A DNA stretch of 64,000 bases. Origin: Dactylorhiza incarnata (lineage: Eukaryota; Streptophyta; Magnoliopsida; Asparagales; Orchidaceae). The DNA is taken from NCBI GenBank assembly GCA_033032865.1, contig JAWHQI010000013.1:8370001-8434000 (forward strand), in the 5' to 3' direction. Position numbers and translations under genes: made by a program. Below the pieces are notes generated by a model that saw only the letters and a program-made list of their open reading frames with translations, searched no databases and was not told the DNA's origin. Of the stretch, positions 1 through 9,747 are shown in pieces. Numbering within the stretch: the first letter of the stretch is position 1; every line of letters starts with the position of its first letter.

Positions 1-78
1 GGAAATAATTAAGACTTGTTTAGTCATTCTTTTTAGAGGCTCTTTTTCTTTCCTTATTTCATTTAAACAAAGATGATA

Positions 79-357
79 TTAGGATATACCTGATGGTAGA
101 TCAAAGGTGGCCCTAATATGTTCTGCTGAGATTGAGACAGGTGTCTCATAGATTGTTCCTTGAATTTCTCCTTGTTCAGATATTTGAACATTAGTTGTCA
201 GCTCTGTGAGTTCTGTTTCTAGGAGCTTACTTCTTGTGGAGATAAGTTTGTTCAGGCCAGCTTCAGTAAAGAGAGCAATGATGCTCTTGTAGTTTTCTGC
301 GGCTGCTTGGAAGGACTCAAGGTCAATGTCGAAGCCTGAGTTGGTCTTTGGAGCCAT
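79..357 (-). CDS. ORF3 of element A, start MAPK, unknown function
   Basis: A 92-codon ORF starting MAPKTNSGFDIDLESF. It ends at a stop soon after a possible splice donor (CAG followed by GTATAT on the minus strand, near 90), so the true product may continue through an intron. The segment VSISAEHIRATFDLPSG resembles a pattern often seen in plant retroelement extra ORFs (V-x-x-x-x-I-x-x-x-x-x-LP), but I cannot assign a family. It lies downstream of a TCGACG array and a TTAAATAG TATA-like box. The SIRE-type copy to the right has an ORF, also starting MAPK, in the equivalent place. In SIRE elements this post-pol position holds the so-called envelope-like ORF. No signal peptide or membrane segment is visible. 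Function unknown. Confidence 0.5.
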   Translation of the reverse strand: MAPKTNSGFDIDLESFQAAAENYKSIIALFTEAGLNKLISTRSKLLETELTELTTNVQISEQGEIQGTIYETPVSISAEHIRATFDLPSGIS

Positions 358-451
358 TTTAGGTTAGTGAAAGAGAGAGGAAGAAGTCGGCTGGTCTGAG
401 GAGCAAGAAGGATGAAAGATGCAGAGAAGTGAAGGCTTCTAACTGAAGAGA

Positions 452-460
452 CTATTTAAG
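452..460 (-). promoter_or_regulatory. TATA-like box before ORF3 of element A
   Basis: Minus-strand CTTAAATAG, about 95 nt upstream of the ORF3 ATG and about 11 nt downstream of the palindromic array. Inference: an internal promoter for ORF3. Confidence 0.35.
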
Positions 461-470
461 TCAGGTGAAG

Positions 471-715
471 CGTCGAAACTATGCTCAAGTCGAGGCTTAT
501 TCGGTACTTCCGTGGATGTGACCGAAAATATTTTGGTATTGCCGCTCGTTTTCATGAAGTCGACGTTACGTCGAGAGGAATTCGACGTGAGTGTCGATAT
601 AGTCTGACTTGGGATGATAGGATTTCCTATCGACGTATGCGTAGAGTGGAGTCGACGCATGTGTCGATTTTACTTATAGAGTTGAGTTATCGACGGTGCG
701 TTGATTAGAGATCGA
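471..715. repeat. Internal TCGACG/GTCGA array upstream of ORF3
   Basis: At least ten occurrences of TCGAC or GTCGA, often as GTCGACG or TCGACGCAT, in about 245 bp. The same motif dominates the U3 part of this element's LTR (4261-4482) and of the solo LTR (33433-33665), so an LTR-type array is repeated inside the element. Confidence 0.75.
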
Positions 716-789
716 CGTGACTTTTAATTTTCCTGAAGAATTCTAGGTGTTTATCTCTACCTAGTTCTAAGTCAGCCTTGGACTAATTT

Positions 790-3149
790 TTACAGATAAT
801 TTGATTGGTTGTACCAGCATTGTTTGGCAAGGTTGCCAGTTTTGTTACATATATGGCACTTGATAATCTTATTATTATGATAATTTGAGTTTAGAGAAGA
901 ATAAAAGGGTTGATCAGGATAGAAAGTTTTATTTTGGTTAGGATAGAAATTTTGGTTAAAATGGGAATTTTGGTTACCATGTTTAGGATAGAAATCATGA
1001 TAGAGGTGTTGATTAGGATAGGAATCATGATTGGGATGAATGGGTCCTGGATATGGGTTAGGATGAAAGGCTTTTGGAGGAAAGGTATTTAAGTTGCTCT
1101 GAACTTTTGTGCGTTGATATCTATTCGACGCATGTTGATAATTGCGTCGATTTATATTCGGCGCATTCCTTAGATTGCGTTGATCTAGTATCGACGCATG
1201 GAGGAAGTTGCGTCGATTAGATGTCGACGTATCATTATTCAAGCGTCGAGTAGAGGTCGAGGCATCTAAGAGGGTACGTCGAGTAGAAGTCGACGCATTA
1301 TCATTCATGCGTCCATATGAAGTCGATGCGACTGTGTCTTCATAAATTTTCATTTTATCTTTTTCTATTTTTACTCCTTTGTATGTTGTTTCTTTTGGTT
1401 TAGTGGTCTCTTCAGATGAAGTTTGTGAGTCATCAGCTGAATAATATGATGTTTCATCAAATTCCTTTATTTCCTTGAAGAAGTGTTCTTTCTTATGTTG
1501 TGATTCTTTTTCTTGGTTTGCTGATTGGATGGGTTTAGTGAATTTTACAGGGCTCATCCATGCAGGCTTATTGGATGGAATTAGGCTGATTAATGGATCA
1601 GCCCCTAGCCCAAGATTTTTGTGTCTTATTGTTTGTTTTTCAGTGATTTCTTTAAGAGTTTGGCTTCTCATTTTTATTGATTCTTCAAAGGCCTTTGCCT
1701 GAGAAACCTTATCCTTAAGGAACTGATTTTCTATTCTAGCCCTTTCTATTTCCTTCTCTCTTATGTTAGCCCTTAATACCTGATCTATAGAGCTTATATC
1801 CTTTTTATTTCTTTGGTTATTGACCATATGAATTTGTTCTTTTAGGTCATTGATTTCTTGTTTAGATTTTAATTGATCTAGACACATTCCCATAAAATCA
1901 TTTCTGAATTTATCACTTTGAAAATCTATTTCATCAAAGATGCTTACCTCATCCTTATCCTCAGATTCCTCTATGAGAATAAGGCTATTTTCTTTTTCAT
2001 CTTCAGAAGATATGCTTTCTTCTGATCCTGTCTCACTCCAAGATTTAGCACCATCATCATTCTTGGGGCTTCAAAGGCCATCAAGCATAGGTCTTCTTGC
2101 CTAGATTCTTCATTGTCACTCTCAGAGGATGAACTGTCCTCAGAGTCTGTTTCACTCCAGGCTTCTGCAATAAAGCCTCTTTCTTTCTTCTTCCCCTTTT
2201 TCTTGAGATCCTTTCTTTTCAGATCTTTCTTTGTTTCAGCATTCTCTGGACATTCTGGGGCAATATGTCCAGGTTTCCTGCAAGAATAGCAAATAATTTC
2301 TTTAGTGGGAGTTTTGTCATACCTTGGTTTTGACTCCCTACTTTTTGATCCATCTGTCTTGACCCATTTCTTAAATCTTCTGGCTAGGAAACTGAATAGT
2401 TCTTGTTCAGTGACAGGAGTCCTTTCTTCTGTTGCCTTTAAAGCTATGTTCCTGTCTTTTGAGGAGATTGGAGTGTTTTCTCTTCTTTTCTTCTCTTCTC
2501 TAGTTTTTAGTAGTTGCTCATAGGATTTGAGTTTTCCTAAGAGAGCATCTGTAGAGATTTCCTTTTGTCCTCTTGTGTCTCTTATTGCCCATATTCTTGA
2601 GTCCCATGAACTGGGGAGGCTCATTAGCAATTTGTCATTAATCTCAGTGAGGGAGATCTCTCTATCCAAGTTTTTCAATTGGTTGATGATTAGACTGAAT
2701 CTGTCATACATCTCAGAGATACTCTCTTCATTCTTCTTTTGGAAGTTCTCATATTGGGAGATCAATAGGGCCTTCTTATCTTTCTTTTCATCAGCACTTC
2801 CTTCCACCATCTTTGTAAGAGCATCCCAAATTTCTTTGGATGATTCACAGTCAACAACCCTTTGAAAGATGTCATCTGAGAGAGTTGAGACAAGTATGTT
2901 CATGGCCTTTAGATCATATGTTCTAGCCTTCTTCTCATCTTCTGTCCACTCAGATCTTGGAACAAGTGTTTGTGTGACATTGCCACTTGCATCCTTTCTA
3001 TAGGGCTTTGGGGGACCTGTCACAGTAATATTAAACAAGTCAGCATCAATGGAGTTCAAATAAATTATGATTCTTGTTTTCCAAACTGCAAACTTTTCAA
3101 GATTGCACATTGGTGGTCTGGTGGAAGCATAATCTTTGATTTGTGCTAT
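790..3149 (-). pseudogene. gag: copia gag polyprotein of element A, start lost and one frameshift
   Basis: Capsid-like UBN2-type gag. The best start is at 3149 where the codon is ATA, followed by AQIKDYASTRPPM, typical of copia gag N termini; the first ATG in frame is at 3110. The capsid part (about 3110-2500) contains motifs such as FAVWKTRIIIYL and SMYDRF-like segments. A CCHC zinc knuckle CYSCRKPGHIAPEC lies at 2291-2250, followed by a basic then acidic serine-rich stretch. A single frameshift near 2070 moves translation into the frame of 1893-790, which holds a coiled coil, a DASTSTRR-type repeat and a second knuckle at 858-817 whose histidine is replaced by asparagine (CHICNKTGNLAKQC). 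Gag normally packages element RNA; this copy is inactive as written. Confidence 0.8.
1108..1330 (-). repeat. GTCGACGCAT-type repeats inside gag coding sequence
   Basis: About ten GTCGA/TCGAC motifs spaced roughly 20-30 bp. On the minus strand they encode degenerate (D/N)ASTSTRR peptides. They are the same DNA motif as in the LTR and the pre-ORF3 array, in coding context. Confidence 0.75.
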
Positions 3150-3237
3150 GTGAAAATTGATTGTTAGAAAAGTATATATATATAAATAAGAGGTAGGATC
3201 TTTTTGATCAAGGAGTTAACCTTGTTAGATCAACCTC

Positions 3238-3249
3238 CCTCTGATACCA
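3238..3249 (-). other. Primer binding site of element A
   Basis: Minus-strand TGGTATCAGAGG, matching the 3' end of plant initiator methionine tRNA in its first 11 bases, two bases inside the LTR. Confidence 0.85.
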
Positions 3250-3505
3250 ATTGAAAGTGCACAGTTTACCTCACTAGAATTCTCTAGAGGGGGGTGAATA
3301 GAGATTAGAAATTATTTTGTGCAAAGTTAATATATATGTGTATGATCACAGATTATAGCTTCCCACACACCAACAAGAATTAAATAAGTAAAGAAAGTAA
3401 ATGCAAGTAAAGAAATCACAGCACAACACAAGAAAATATAGTGGTTCCCCAAACTTTGGGTAGTCCACTCTTCTACCCCCTTGGTAGGAATTCACTATCT
3501 TGCAC

Positions 3506-3610
3506 TGAGTCTTTTGATAAAAAGACTCTTAGAACCACCCTGAGTCTTTTGACAAGGAGACTCTTAGAACCACCCTGAGTCTTTTGACAAGGAGACTCTT
3601 AGAACCAGTA
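3506..3610 (-). repeat. Three 35-bp tandem repeats with hairpin potential
   Basis: Units begin at 3506, 3541 and 3576. Each holds GAGTCT and AGACTC arms around a 10-nt loop. The solo LTR copy has only two units (32692, 32727). They lie downstream of the TATA box, so they should be in the transcribed leader. Confidence 0.8.
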
Positions 3611-3974
3611 CACTGAATTTTTTTGAAGAGAGATTCTAAAAACTCTTTTACAATATTTAAGTAAGAATAAGAAAGAAGAAAGAAATAAGAACAAGAATGA
3701 ATCTTCTTCCTAGCAAGAAGATTGGAAGCACAAGAAGTGAATTAAATCTTTCTTCTACAGAGAGAAGAAGATTTGTAGCTTTTCTCTCTTATGTGAGATC
3801 TATCAGAATTTGCAGCAGAGTGGCTTCAGAAGAAGAAGGAGAAGATGAAGGCTTTGTCTCTGCAGCACACTATCACTTTTCTCATCTTTTCTCTCTATTC
3901 TTTTGGGAGCTTTTCCTCTATTTCAAATGTATGTGGTAGATCACTTGTTCTAATTTTTCTGCCTACCTCCTTTT

Positions 3975-3983
3975 TATTTATAG
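3975..3983 (-). promoter_or_regulatory. LTR TATA box, element A
   Basis: Minus-strand CTATAAATA; the equivalent in the solo LTR is at 33147-33154. Confidence 0.65.
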
Positions 3984-4260
3984 CTCTGTTAATTCAAAAT
4001 AATACTATAGGAGGATAATCAATTATCAGTCAGAGAAATAGAAAGATGAAAATGTTTCCATAATATTTATTTCTGTAGAAGGAAAGAACTAATTCTGATT
4101 TCAAATAATGTCCAAATAAGTTTAATCAAATTAGCCAAGAATCAGATATAAGGAAAGAATGATTCAGAACGGCTATAAAATATTGACATTTATTCCATAC
4201 AAATCAGATCTACTGAAAGAAGGAAAGAGATCTGGCGCATATTTAAATCTGTCATATTAA

Positions 4261-4482
4261 TCGACGTGCGTCGATTACCATTCGACGTAAACGTCGAGTT
4301 CTTCTTGGCTGGACGCCAAGAGGAGAATAAGGAAGGTGCGTCGACTTCTCCATATGCGTCGACTAGAAATCAGAGTAGCGTCGACAACACATACGTCGAA
4401 ATCTTCCTAAAGTTACTTCGACTCAATCTGAAGGAAACGTCGACTTCATTTCAACGTTGCGTCGAATAGTATTCGACGCATA
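4261..4482. repeat. U3 TCGACG palindrome array, element A LTR
   Basis: About eleven GTCGA/TCGAC motifs in 220 bp, several as the palindromes GTCGAC or TTCGACG/CGTCGAA, about 280 bp upstream of the TATA box in transcription sense. Confidence 0.8.
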
Positions 4483-4561
4483 TTTACTTAACCTTGTTTT
4501 TCTTTCTTAGAATTCATATTCAACTTATTTCTAGGGGTTAAGAGAAATCATTTCCCCAGCA

Positions 4562-5629
4562 GATAGCCATAATTTTTTTCTTCATTTAATCATACCCAAA
4601 TAATTTTTTTTCAAAAATTTAGCTCAAAATTTCAAGTGTTCATTTGGGTTTTGGGCTTTTTAGCATTGATGCCGAAATGACGAGGGTGGTTCAAATAAAG
4701 GTGTAGGGCTCAAATTTGTGTGAACAATGGTAGTAAATCTAGGTTGGGTGCAAAGGCTCAAACTATCCAAAGAAAGGCCTAAATCACTTCCGTAAGGTTA
4801 ATTTGTCTAAAGTGCACATGTTTCGAAAATAGCTTGGGGCAAGTTCTAGACATCGAGAAAGGACACCCTTCTGTTTAAATCGAGTAATAGCTTTCTAACA
4901 ATATTCTACACACTCACCTAAACTACTTTTGGATAAGACCGGATTCGAATTAAAAGTAAAATAAATTATTACTACGCAAATTAATAAAACATAATTTTAG
5001 ATCTATGCCAAGAATTTAATTTTACACCAACACTACTCAAGGACATGCATATGACTAGGAGCACTACATGAGTCAACAATTTTACTCAAAAGTTTCAAAA
5101 ACTATTCTATCACAAAATTATTTTTAGTCCATATGAAAAACAGTCTACTTAGAACTTACAATTTAACAAGTGGACGTTTTTGATGAATAATAATAATAAA
5201 AACATTTCCTAATAGATTTTTTTTGTTCTTGGACTTCCCAAGATCTACCCGGTGAATGGTTTGCAAGGTACTAGAGGCTATGATGGGAATTCAAGCCCAA
5301 AGCATCCTTTCCAAGAATTTTAATTTCATTTTTTTTCAAGTAAAACTACAAAGAAAGTTATGCTACACCCCCGTACTTAAAATTAAACATTGTCCCCAAT
5401 GTTTAAAACTAAGTATGAAAGATAAAACTAAAAAAAATGACAATAAAGAAAAATCAAGATAAATTACTAAAGTGTAAAGAGGGCTTCCCTGGATGGTAGT
5501 CGGGGTTGCCGGTCAAACACCTGCAGAGTTAAATTAGAAGAACAAACAAGAAAAGACAGAGAAAAATAAAGAGGTTAACATTGGGTTGCCTCCCAAGAGC
5601 GCTTTGTTTACCGTCGCGTAACTTGACTA
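4562..5629 (-). other. Athila 3' untranslated region, no gene
   Basis: AT-rich, with no credible ORF. Position 4832-4849 carries GCTTGGGGCAAGTTCTAG, whose exact complement is at 10498-10515 in the 3' part of element B. Copy 1 of a ~90-nt shared module lies at 5228-5320. Confidence 0.7.
5228..5320. other. Shared ~90-nt module, copy 1 (Athila 3' region)
   Basis: Starts with a perfect hairpin CTTGG-ACTTC-CCAAG (5228-5242) and contains GATGGG...CCCAAAGCATC, which can also pair. Closely similar to 27888-27980 and more distantly to 22587-22680 in element C. Confidence 0.65.
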
Positions 5630-6797
5630 AGTGGCATTTTTTTAAATATTCGTTAAGTGCATTGTTTCGATATTTCCGGTTGCTGGGTCGCCGGGGTGGT
5701 ATAATTTCAAACATTGTCCGTTAACCTTAAAAGATCCTTTGTCCGGGTGCTCTATAAGCACGGTCCCGTATGGCCAAACTTCTTTTACTCTGAAGGGACC
5801 GGACCATAGGGTTTTTAATTTCCCCGGAAAAAGCCTAAGTCTAGAGTTAAAAAGTAGGACAAAATCTCCCGGTGAAAAAGTTTTTGGATGTTTAATTTTT
5901 TATCATGATAGAATTTAGTTCGCTCCTTATAAAATTTATTATTTTCATTGGCGTTCGCGCGCCATTCGTCTAGTTCATTAAGTTGTAGTTTTCTTTGTTC
6001 GGAGGCTAAATCTAAATTCAAATTTAAAAATTTTAGCACCCAAAAAGCGCGATGTTCTAATTCTACCGGCAAATGACAAGCTTTACCATAGACTAACCGG
6101 TACGGCGTACATCCAATGGCGGTTTTGTACGCTGTCCGATAGGCCTAGAGTGCGTCGTCTAATTTTAAAGCCCAATCCTTTCTATTAACGGACACGGTCT
6201 TTTCTAAAATTCTTTTTAGTTCACGATTCACCACCTCCACTTGGCAATTTGCTTGTGGGTGGTAGGCGGTAGATAACTTGTGGGTAACTCCATACTTAGC
6301 TAAAATTTTAGCAAGTTGGTTGTTACAAAAATGTGTGCCCCGATCACTAATTAGTGCTCGGGGTATGCCGAATCGTGAAAATAATTTTTTTAAAAATTGT
6401 ACGATGACTCTCGCGTCGTTGGTGGGGAAAGCTTGTGCTTCCGCCCACCTAGACACGTAATCGACCGCAACAAGAATATATTTATTATTACAGGAAGAGG
6501 GTAAAGGACCTACGAAATCAATTCCCCACAAATAAAAAATTTCGCATTCTAGAAAAATATTTTGGGGCATTTCATCCCGGTTACTAATGTTACCTGACCG
6601 TTGGCACCGATCGTAATTTCTCACAAAATTGTGAGCGTCTTTGAATAAGGAGGGCCAATAGAAGCCTGCCTCTACCACGTTCCTTGCGGTCCGGTTTGCT
6701 TGATAATGACCACCGGTTGGTCCTTCGTGGCAGTGCCGCAAAATTTTGACGCCTTCCTCGCTCGCAGTACACCTTCTTACCACTTGGTCCGCGCAGA
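5630..6797 (-). pseudogene. pol: Athila pol C-terminal part: integrase
   Basis: The zinc-binding region [10 protein letters not shown]...NYDRCQR has tyrosine where the first cysteine of the CxxC pair is expected. The catalytic core shows the three acidic sites in [18 protein letters not shown] and [15 protein letters not shown] at 6145-6147 replaces the tryptophan expected in the LDDALWAYRTA motif (G-to-A change). The frame then continues through [13 protein letters not shown] and [22 protein letters not shown], until a frameshift near 5880. The remaining C terminus can be followed in another frame to about 5630. At 6797 the frame is interrupted by element B and resumes at 12986. The enzyme would integrate element cDNA; this copy is dead. 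Confidence 0.85.
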
Positions 6798-7060
6798 TGA
6801 TGAGTCCCAAATATATACACATTTATGGACTCATCTGGGCCGATTTTCTAGTCTATGCACTTCACTTTAGACATGTTTTCACTCATATTTGACACTCCAT
6901 GCTAAGTGCACCTCTAGGCCCGTTTTTGGTGTTATTTCATGTTCTTCATTTTTAGTAGTTTTCATGGATTGTTAAGTGCCACTTTCAGTGGCTGGATTCA
7001 TGGTTGTGCTGGAACAGGAGTCGTGCAGGTGTTCCCGGTACAATTCTGCACAGGAACACT

Positions 7061-7418
7061 GCGCACGATCACTATTTCTATTGCGCACGACCACTGGTCG
7101 TGCGCCGCTGATCGTGTGCACTTAACCCTATTTTTTGAGTTCTGTCTCGGACAGTGCGCACGACCACCAATGATATTGCACACGACCACCGGTCGTGCGC
7201 CGCTGTTCGTGCGCACTTAACATCAATTTTATGAGTTCTGTTTCGACCAGTGCGCACGACCACCTACGATAGTGCGCACGACCACCGGTCGTGCGCCACT
7301 GGTCGTGCGAACATGGTATTTTATAAATTTCTTACATTGCAGGCTCCGCCCAGACAGGCGCACGATCACAGAACTCCAGCGCGCACGACCACTGGTCGTG
7401 CGCCAATGACCGTGCGCA
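7061..7418. repeat. GCGCACGACC palindrome array, 5' LTR of B
   Basis: At least eight copies of GCGCACGA(C/T)C or its complement GGTCGTGCGC. The palindrome at 7083-7105 has perfect 11-bp arms (GCGCACGACCA) around one base. Similar palindromes centre near 7192, 7282 and 7392. The array ends 17 bp before the TATA box. Confidence 0.85.
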
Positions 7419-7433
7419 CTGTTTATTCCAGCG

Positions 7434-7444
7434 CCTATAAATAT
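7434..7444 (+). promoter_or_regulatory. LTR TATA box, element B
   Basis: CCTATAAATATTCC; the same box is at about 12119-12130 in the 3' LTR. Confidence 0.7.
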
Positions 7445-8300
7445 TCCTGCTCGCGATTTAGGTCGGATTCTTCCGCATTTCTTCCGTCGAGCTCCGCCGT
7501 TCCGCCCCTTCCGCAGGTTTTTTTCCCCCTAGGCCTCCTCCATCATCCAAGAGCTTCAAGGAGGAGATTCCACTCATCTTCATCGCCAAGCAAGGAGTTC
7601 CTCGCATCGGACGTGGCCGGATTGTAAAACGCTGGAGAAGATGGGTCCATTGGGAGGTGTGACAGCCCTCCTCTACCCCGGACGATAGTTGGGACCGAGC
7701 TAGGACGCGGATTGACAACCCGGTGCTTCCTACCGTGAATCTACAACGAGCCTCCGGATTCGGTCGTATCTCTTGCCTTTTTCTCTCTTTGTGTGATATA
7801 ATGTTTGTAATCTCTATATTTTTGATGATGTGTGATATGAACAATATTGCTTAATGTTAATTTCATTTATTTGGAATCATTTAGTTCATATGTTCTTATT
7901 GAGGTGCGCCCCCATCTAATTTCCATTCCGCCATCGTGTTCGGTGCCGCACTAGCAATTGCTAGTGGCGTGCTTGTCGAAGAGGTGCTTGCGACCCTCAT
8001 TCAGCTAGCCTACTCGTCCATCCGCCCCACGAAGTAGTGCGTTCAAGGCCTACGTAGTTTTCCATCCCGCCAAGCGAAGCATTGCATAGCGGCACTACAT
8101 AGGAGTAGTTTAAGTTGTTTTCTTTTATTTTCCACAAACCAACATCCATTGTAACCCCGACCAAGGACTTCGATCTCAAGTCCTTCCTCAAAACCTAACT
8201 CCACCTCACTGTGTTCCTTGAGAGACCGACACTCGGGAATCTTCCCCATTATTATTACTTGCGCGACCGGTGCACTAGCCGAATTATCGCATCAAGTTTT

Positions 8301-8319
8301 TGGCGCCGTTGCCGGGGAA
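8301..8319 (+). other. Primer binding site of element B
   Basis: TGGCGCCGTTGCCGGGGAA, six bases after the LTR; typical of Athila-lineage elements. Confidence 0.85.
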
Positions 8320-8509
8320 CACAGTCGTGTGAGTTTTCTGGAGAGGGAGAACCTGAGAGAGAAGCCCTTCCATTTGTAAATTGCATTCCTTTGTTTTATT
8401 TCCTCGTATTCTGTTTCCTATTTTTAATTAGGTTGCGTTAGTAATTTTTGTTAGGTGTGGTATTTCGCACAATAGTGTTTTTCTTTTTGAATCGTTTTAT
8501 CTTCGCACT

Positions 8510-9747
8510 ATGTGGGCACATCTTAATATCCGTTGTCGTTGGTGTGGAGCTACCTCCCACTCTAGTGATGAATGCCCTACGGAGAATGGTGGGCATAATT
8601 CTTCTCGCCCAGCATATAGAGCATCGACTTCGTCTGATACTCCATATGGTGCGCGTAAGTCTTATGGCTACTCTGCTTAGCCTTTACCATCATACTTCTT
8701 TTCGGCTTCAGCACCCGCTGGGCCAAAGAAGCCCGCTAGGCAGTGCCAGTTTTGTCGGAGCACAGATCATGCCCTGAAGGATTGTACTACTTTTCGTCGC
8801 CAATTGGATGAGGATGACGAGCCGGATATCCAGATCGTCCCGAATCCTAACTCTGGCGGCAAACCTTCAACATCCGGGTTTGTATCTTTGCCACCTTCAC
8901 ATCTTGAAGGGTATGGCGTTGACACAGTCACTGGATGTGTGGCTGATCTATGCACCGACATTGCTGAGCCTATTCTCCATGTGCATCCACCACCTCTTGT
9001 GGATTCGATTCTTTGTGAGGAATCGGTGCTCGATTTTTATCCGAGCACTACTCCTCCCCCTGTTGTGCATACTATACTCATCTCCGACGACATTGTTGAT
9101 GATGTGTCACAGGATGAGGTGGGTGATCTGAGTGTTGTGCCTACTCCTATGGAGAAGGACAACCTTCTAGGTGAAGAGGAGTTTTCCTCAGGACCGGTGG
9201 AGGAAGTCCAAATCCTAAGCCTGGCCACTGTTGATCCCGCCGAATCTTGTAGCATTGATGACAATGCAAACATTATTTTACTTACCCAACCTGATGGGAG
9301 TGAGACCGGGACCACTCCCCCGATTTTTGATTATTTATGTTCTTCGTCTTCTTTATTTCTGGATCCCCTTCCTTCATCTGAGCTGTGCAGGTTGAATCTT
9401 CACAGGTACTTCAGTAGGACTTGGAGCTTTTTGCTCAAGTCAATGATGAGAGCATCCTCTCATGTCAGGAGGTTTATTCCCCCTCCGTAGAGGAAGCTCC
9501 ACTCATTGCCTTCGCCTCCTGCTGCCTCCCTGTTGACGACTCCTTGCTAGGCAAGGATATTTTTGGTGAGTTGAGTGAGGATATCTCCTCCTCTTCTTGC
9601 TTTCTGTTTCCTCTACCTGCGTTATGTAGGTATTATTATTATTTGGGTAGAGGAGTAATTGTTCTGTCGCCGTATCGGTACCCGCTACCGACACGCGTAT
9701 TAGAACAGTTACCTGTTCATTTCCTTTTTCATACGCCCATTAGCTAG
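8510..9747 (+). pseudogene. Twin CCHC zinc-knuckle protein of element B
   Basis: Reading starts at ATG 8510. Two knuckles are visible: CRWCGATSHSSDEC (about residues 9-22) and CQFCRSTDHALKDC (about residues 80-93). An in-frame TAG at 8678-8680 lies between them. A long acidic, serine/proline-rich region follows to the stop at 9488-9490. A frameshift near 9390 appears to move the better frame to that ending at 9747 (segments LELFAQVNDESILSCQEV and GELSEDISSSSC). No capsid-like domain, protease motif or RT is present, so this is not an ordinary gag. CCHC knuckles bind single-stranded RNA; a packaging role is inference. I do not know a named family for the whole protein. Confidence 0.6.

Larger units (their letters stand above)
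1..4561 (-). mobile_element. Element A: SIRE-like Ty1-copia retrotransposon, left part outside window
   Basis: Minus-strand element inserted in the Athila element. Visible order on the minus strand is 5' LTR (4561-3252), initiator-Met primer binding site (3249-3238), gag (3149-790), a TCGACG-rich array (715-471) and ORF3 (357-79). No protease, integrase or RT lies between gag and ORF3. In the SIRE-type copy at 37.3-40.7 kb a similarly placed ORF follows pol, so A may be a pol-deleted, non-autonomous derivative (inference). The other LTR is not in the window, so no target duplication can be checked; the flank at 4562-4566 is GATAG. A solo LTR of the same family is at 32434-33748. Confidence 0.85.
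3252..4561 (-). repeat. 5' LTR of element A (about 1310 bp)
   Basis: Bounded by TG...CA and adjoining the PBS. It aligns along its whole length with the solo LTR at 32434-33748. It carries a TATA box (minus, 3983-3975), a U3 TCGACG array (4261-4482), three 35-bp hairpin repeats (3506-3610) and near its end the G-tract motif TCTAGAGGGGGGTGAATA, whose complement is common at the LTR ends of SIRE/Tork-type copia elements. Confidence 0.9.
6798..8294 (+). repeat. 5' LTR of element B
   Basis: About 1497 bp, TG...CA, followed after 6 nt by the PBS. Contains the GCGCACGACCA palindrome array 7061-7418 and TATA box at 7434. Small ORFs here, such as 7250-7627, recur in the other LTR only because the LTRs are copies. 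Confidence 0.92.

Noticed and set aside
4261..4482. Transcription terminators or simple satellite DNA
   Set aside because: Motifs are irregularly spaced and confined to U3 upstream of the TATA box; not a uniform satellite and not terminator-like.
7250..7627. 125-codon ORF repeated at 11936-12313
   Set aside because: Lies wholly in the two LTRs of element B; duplicated only because the LTRs are copies.
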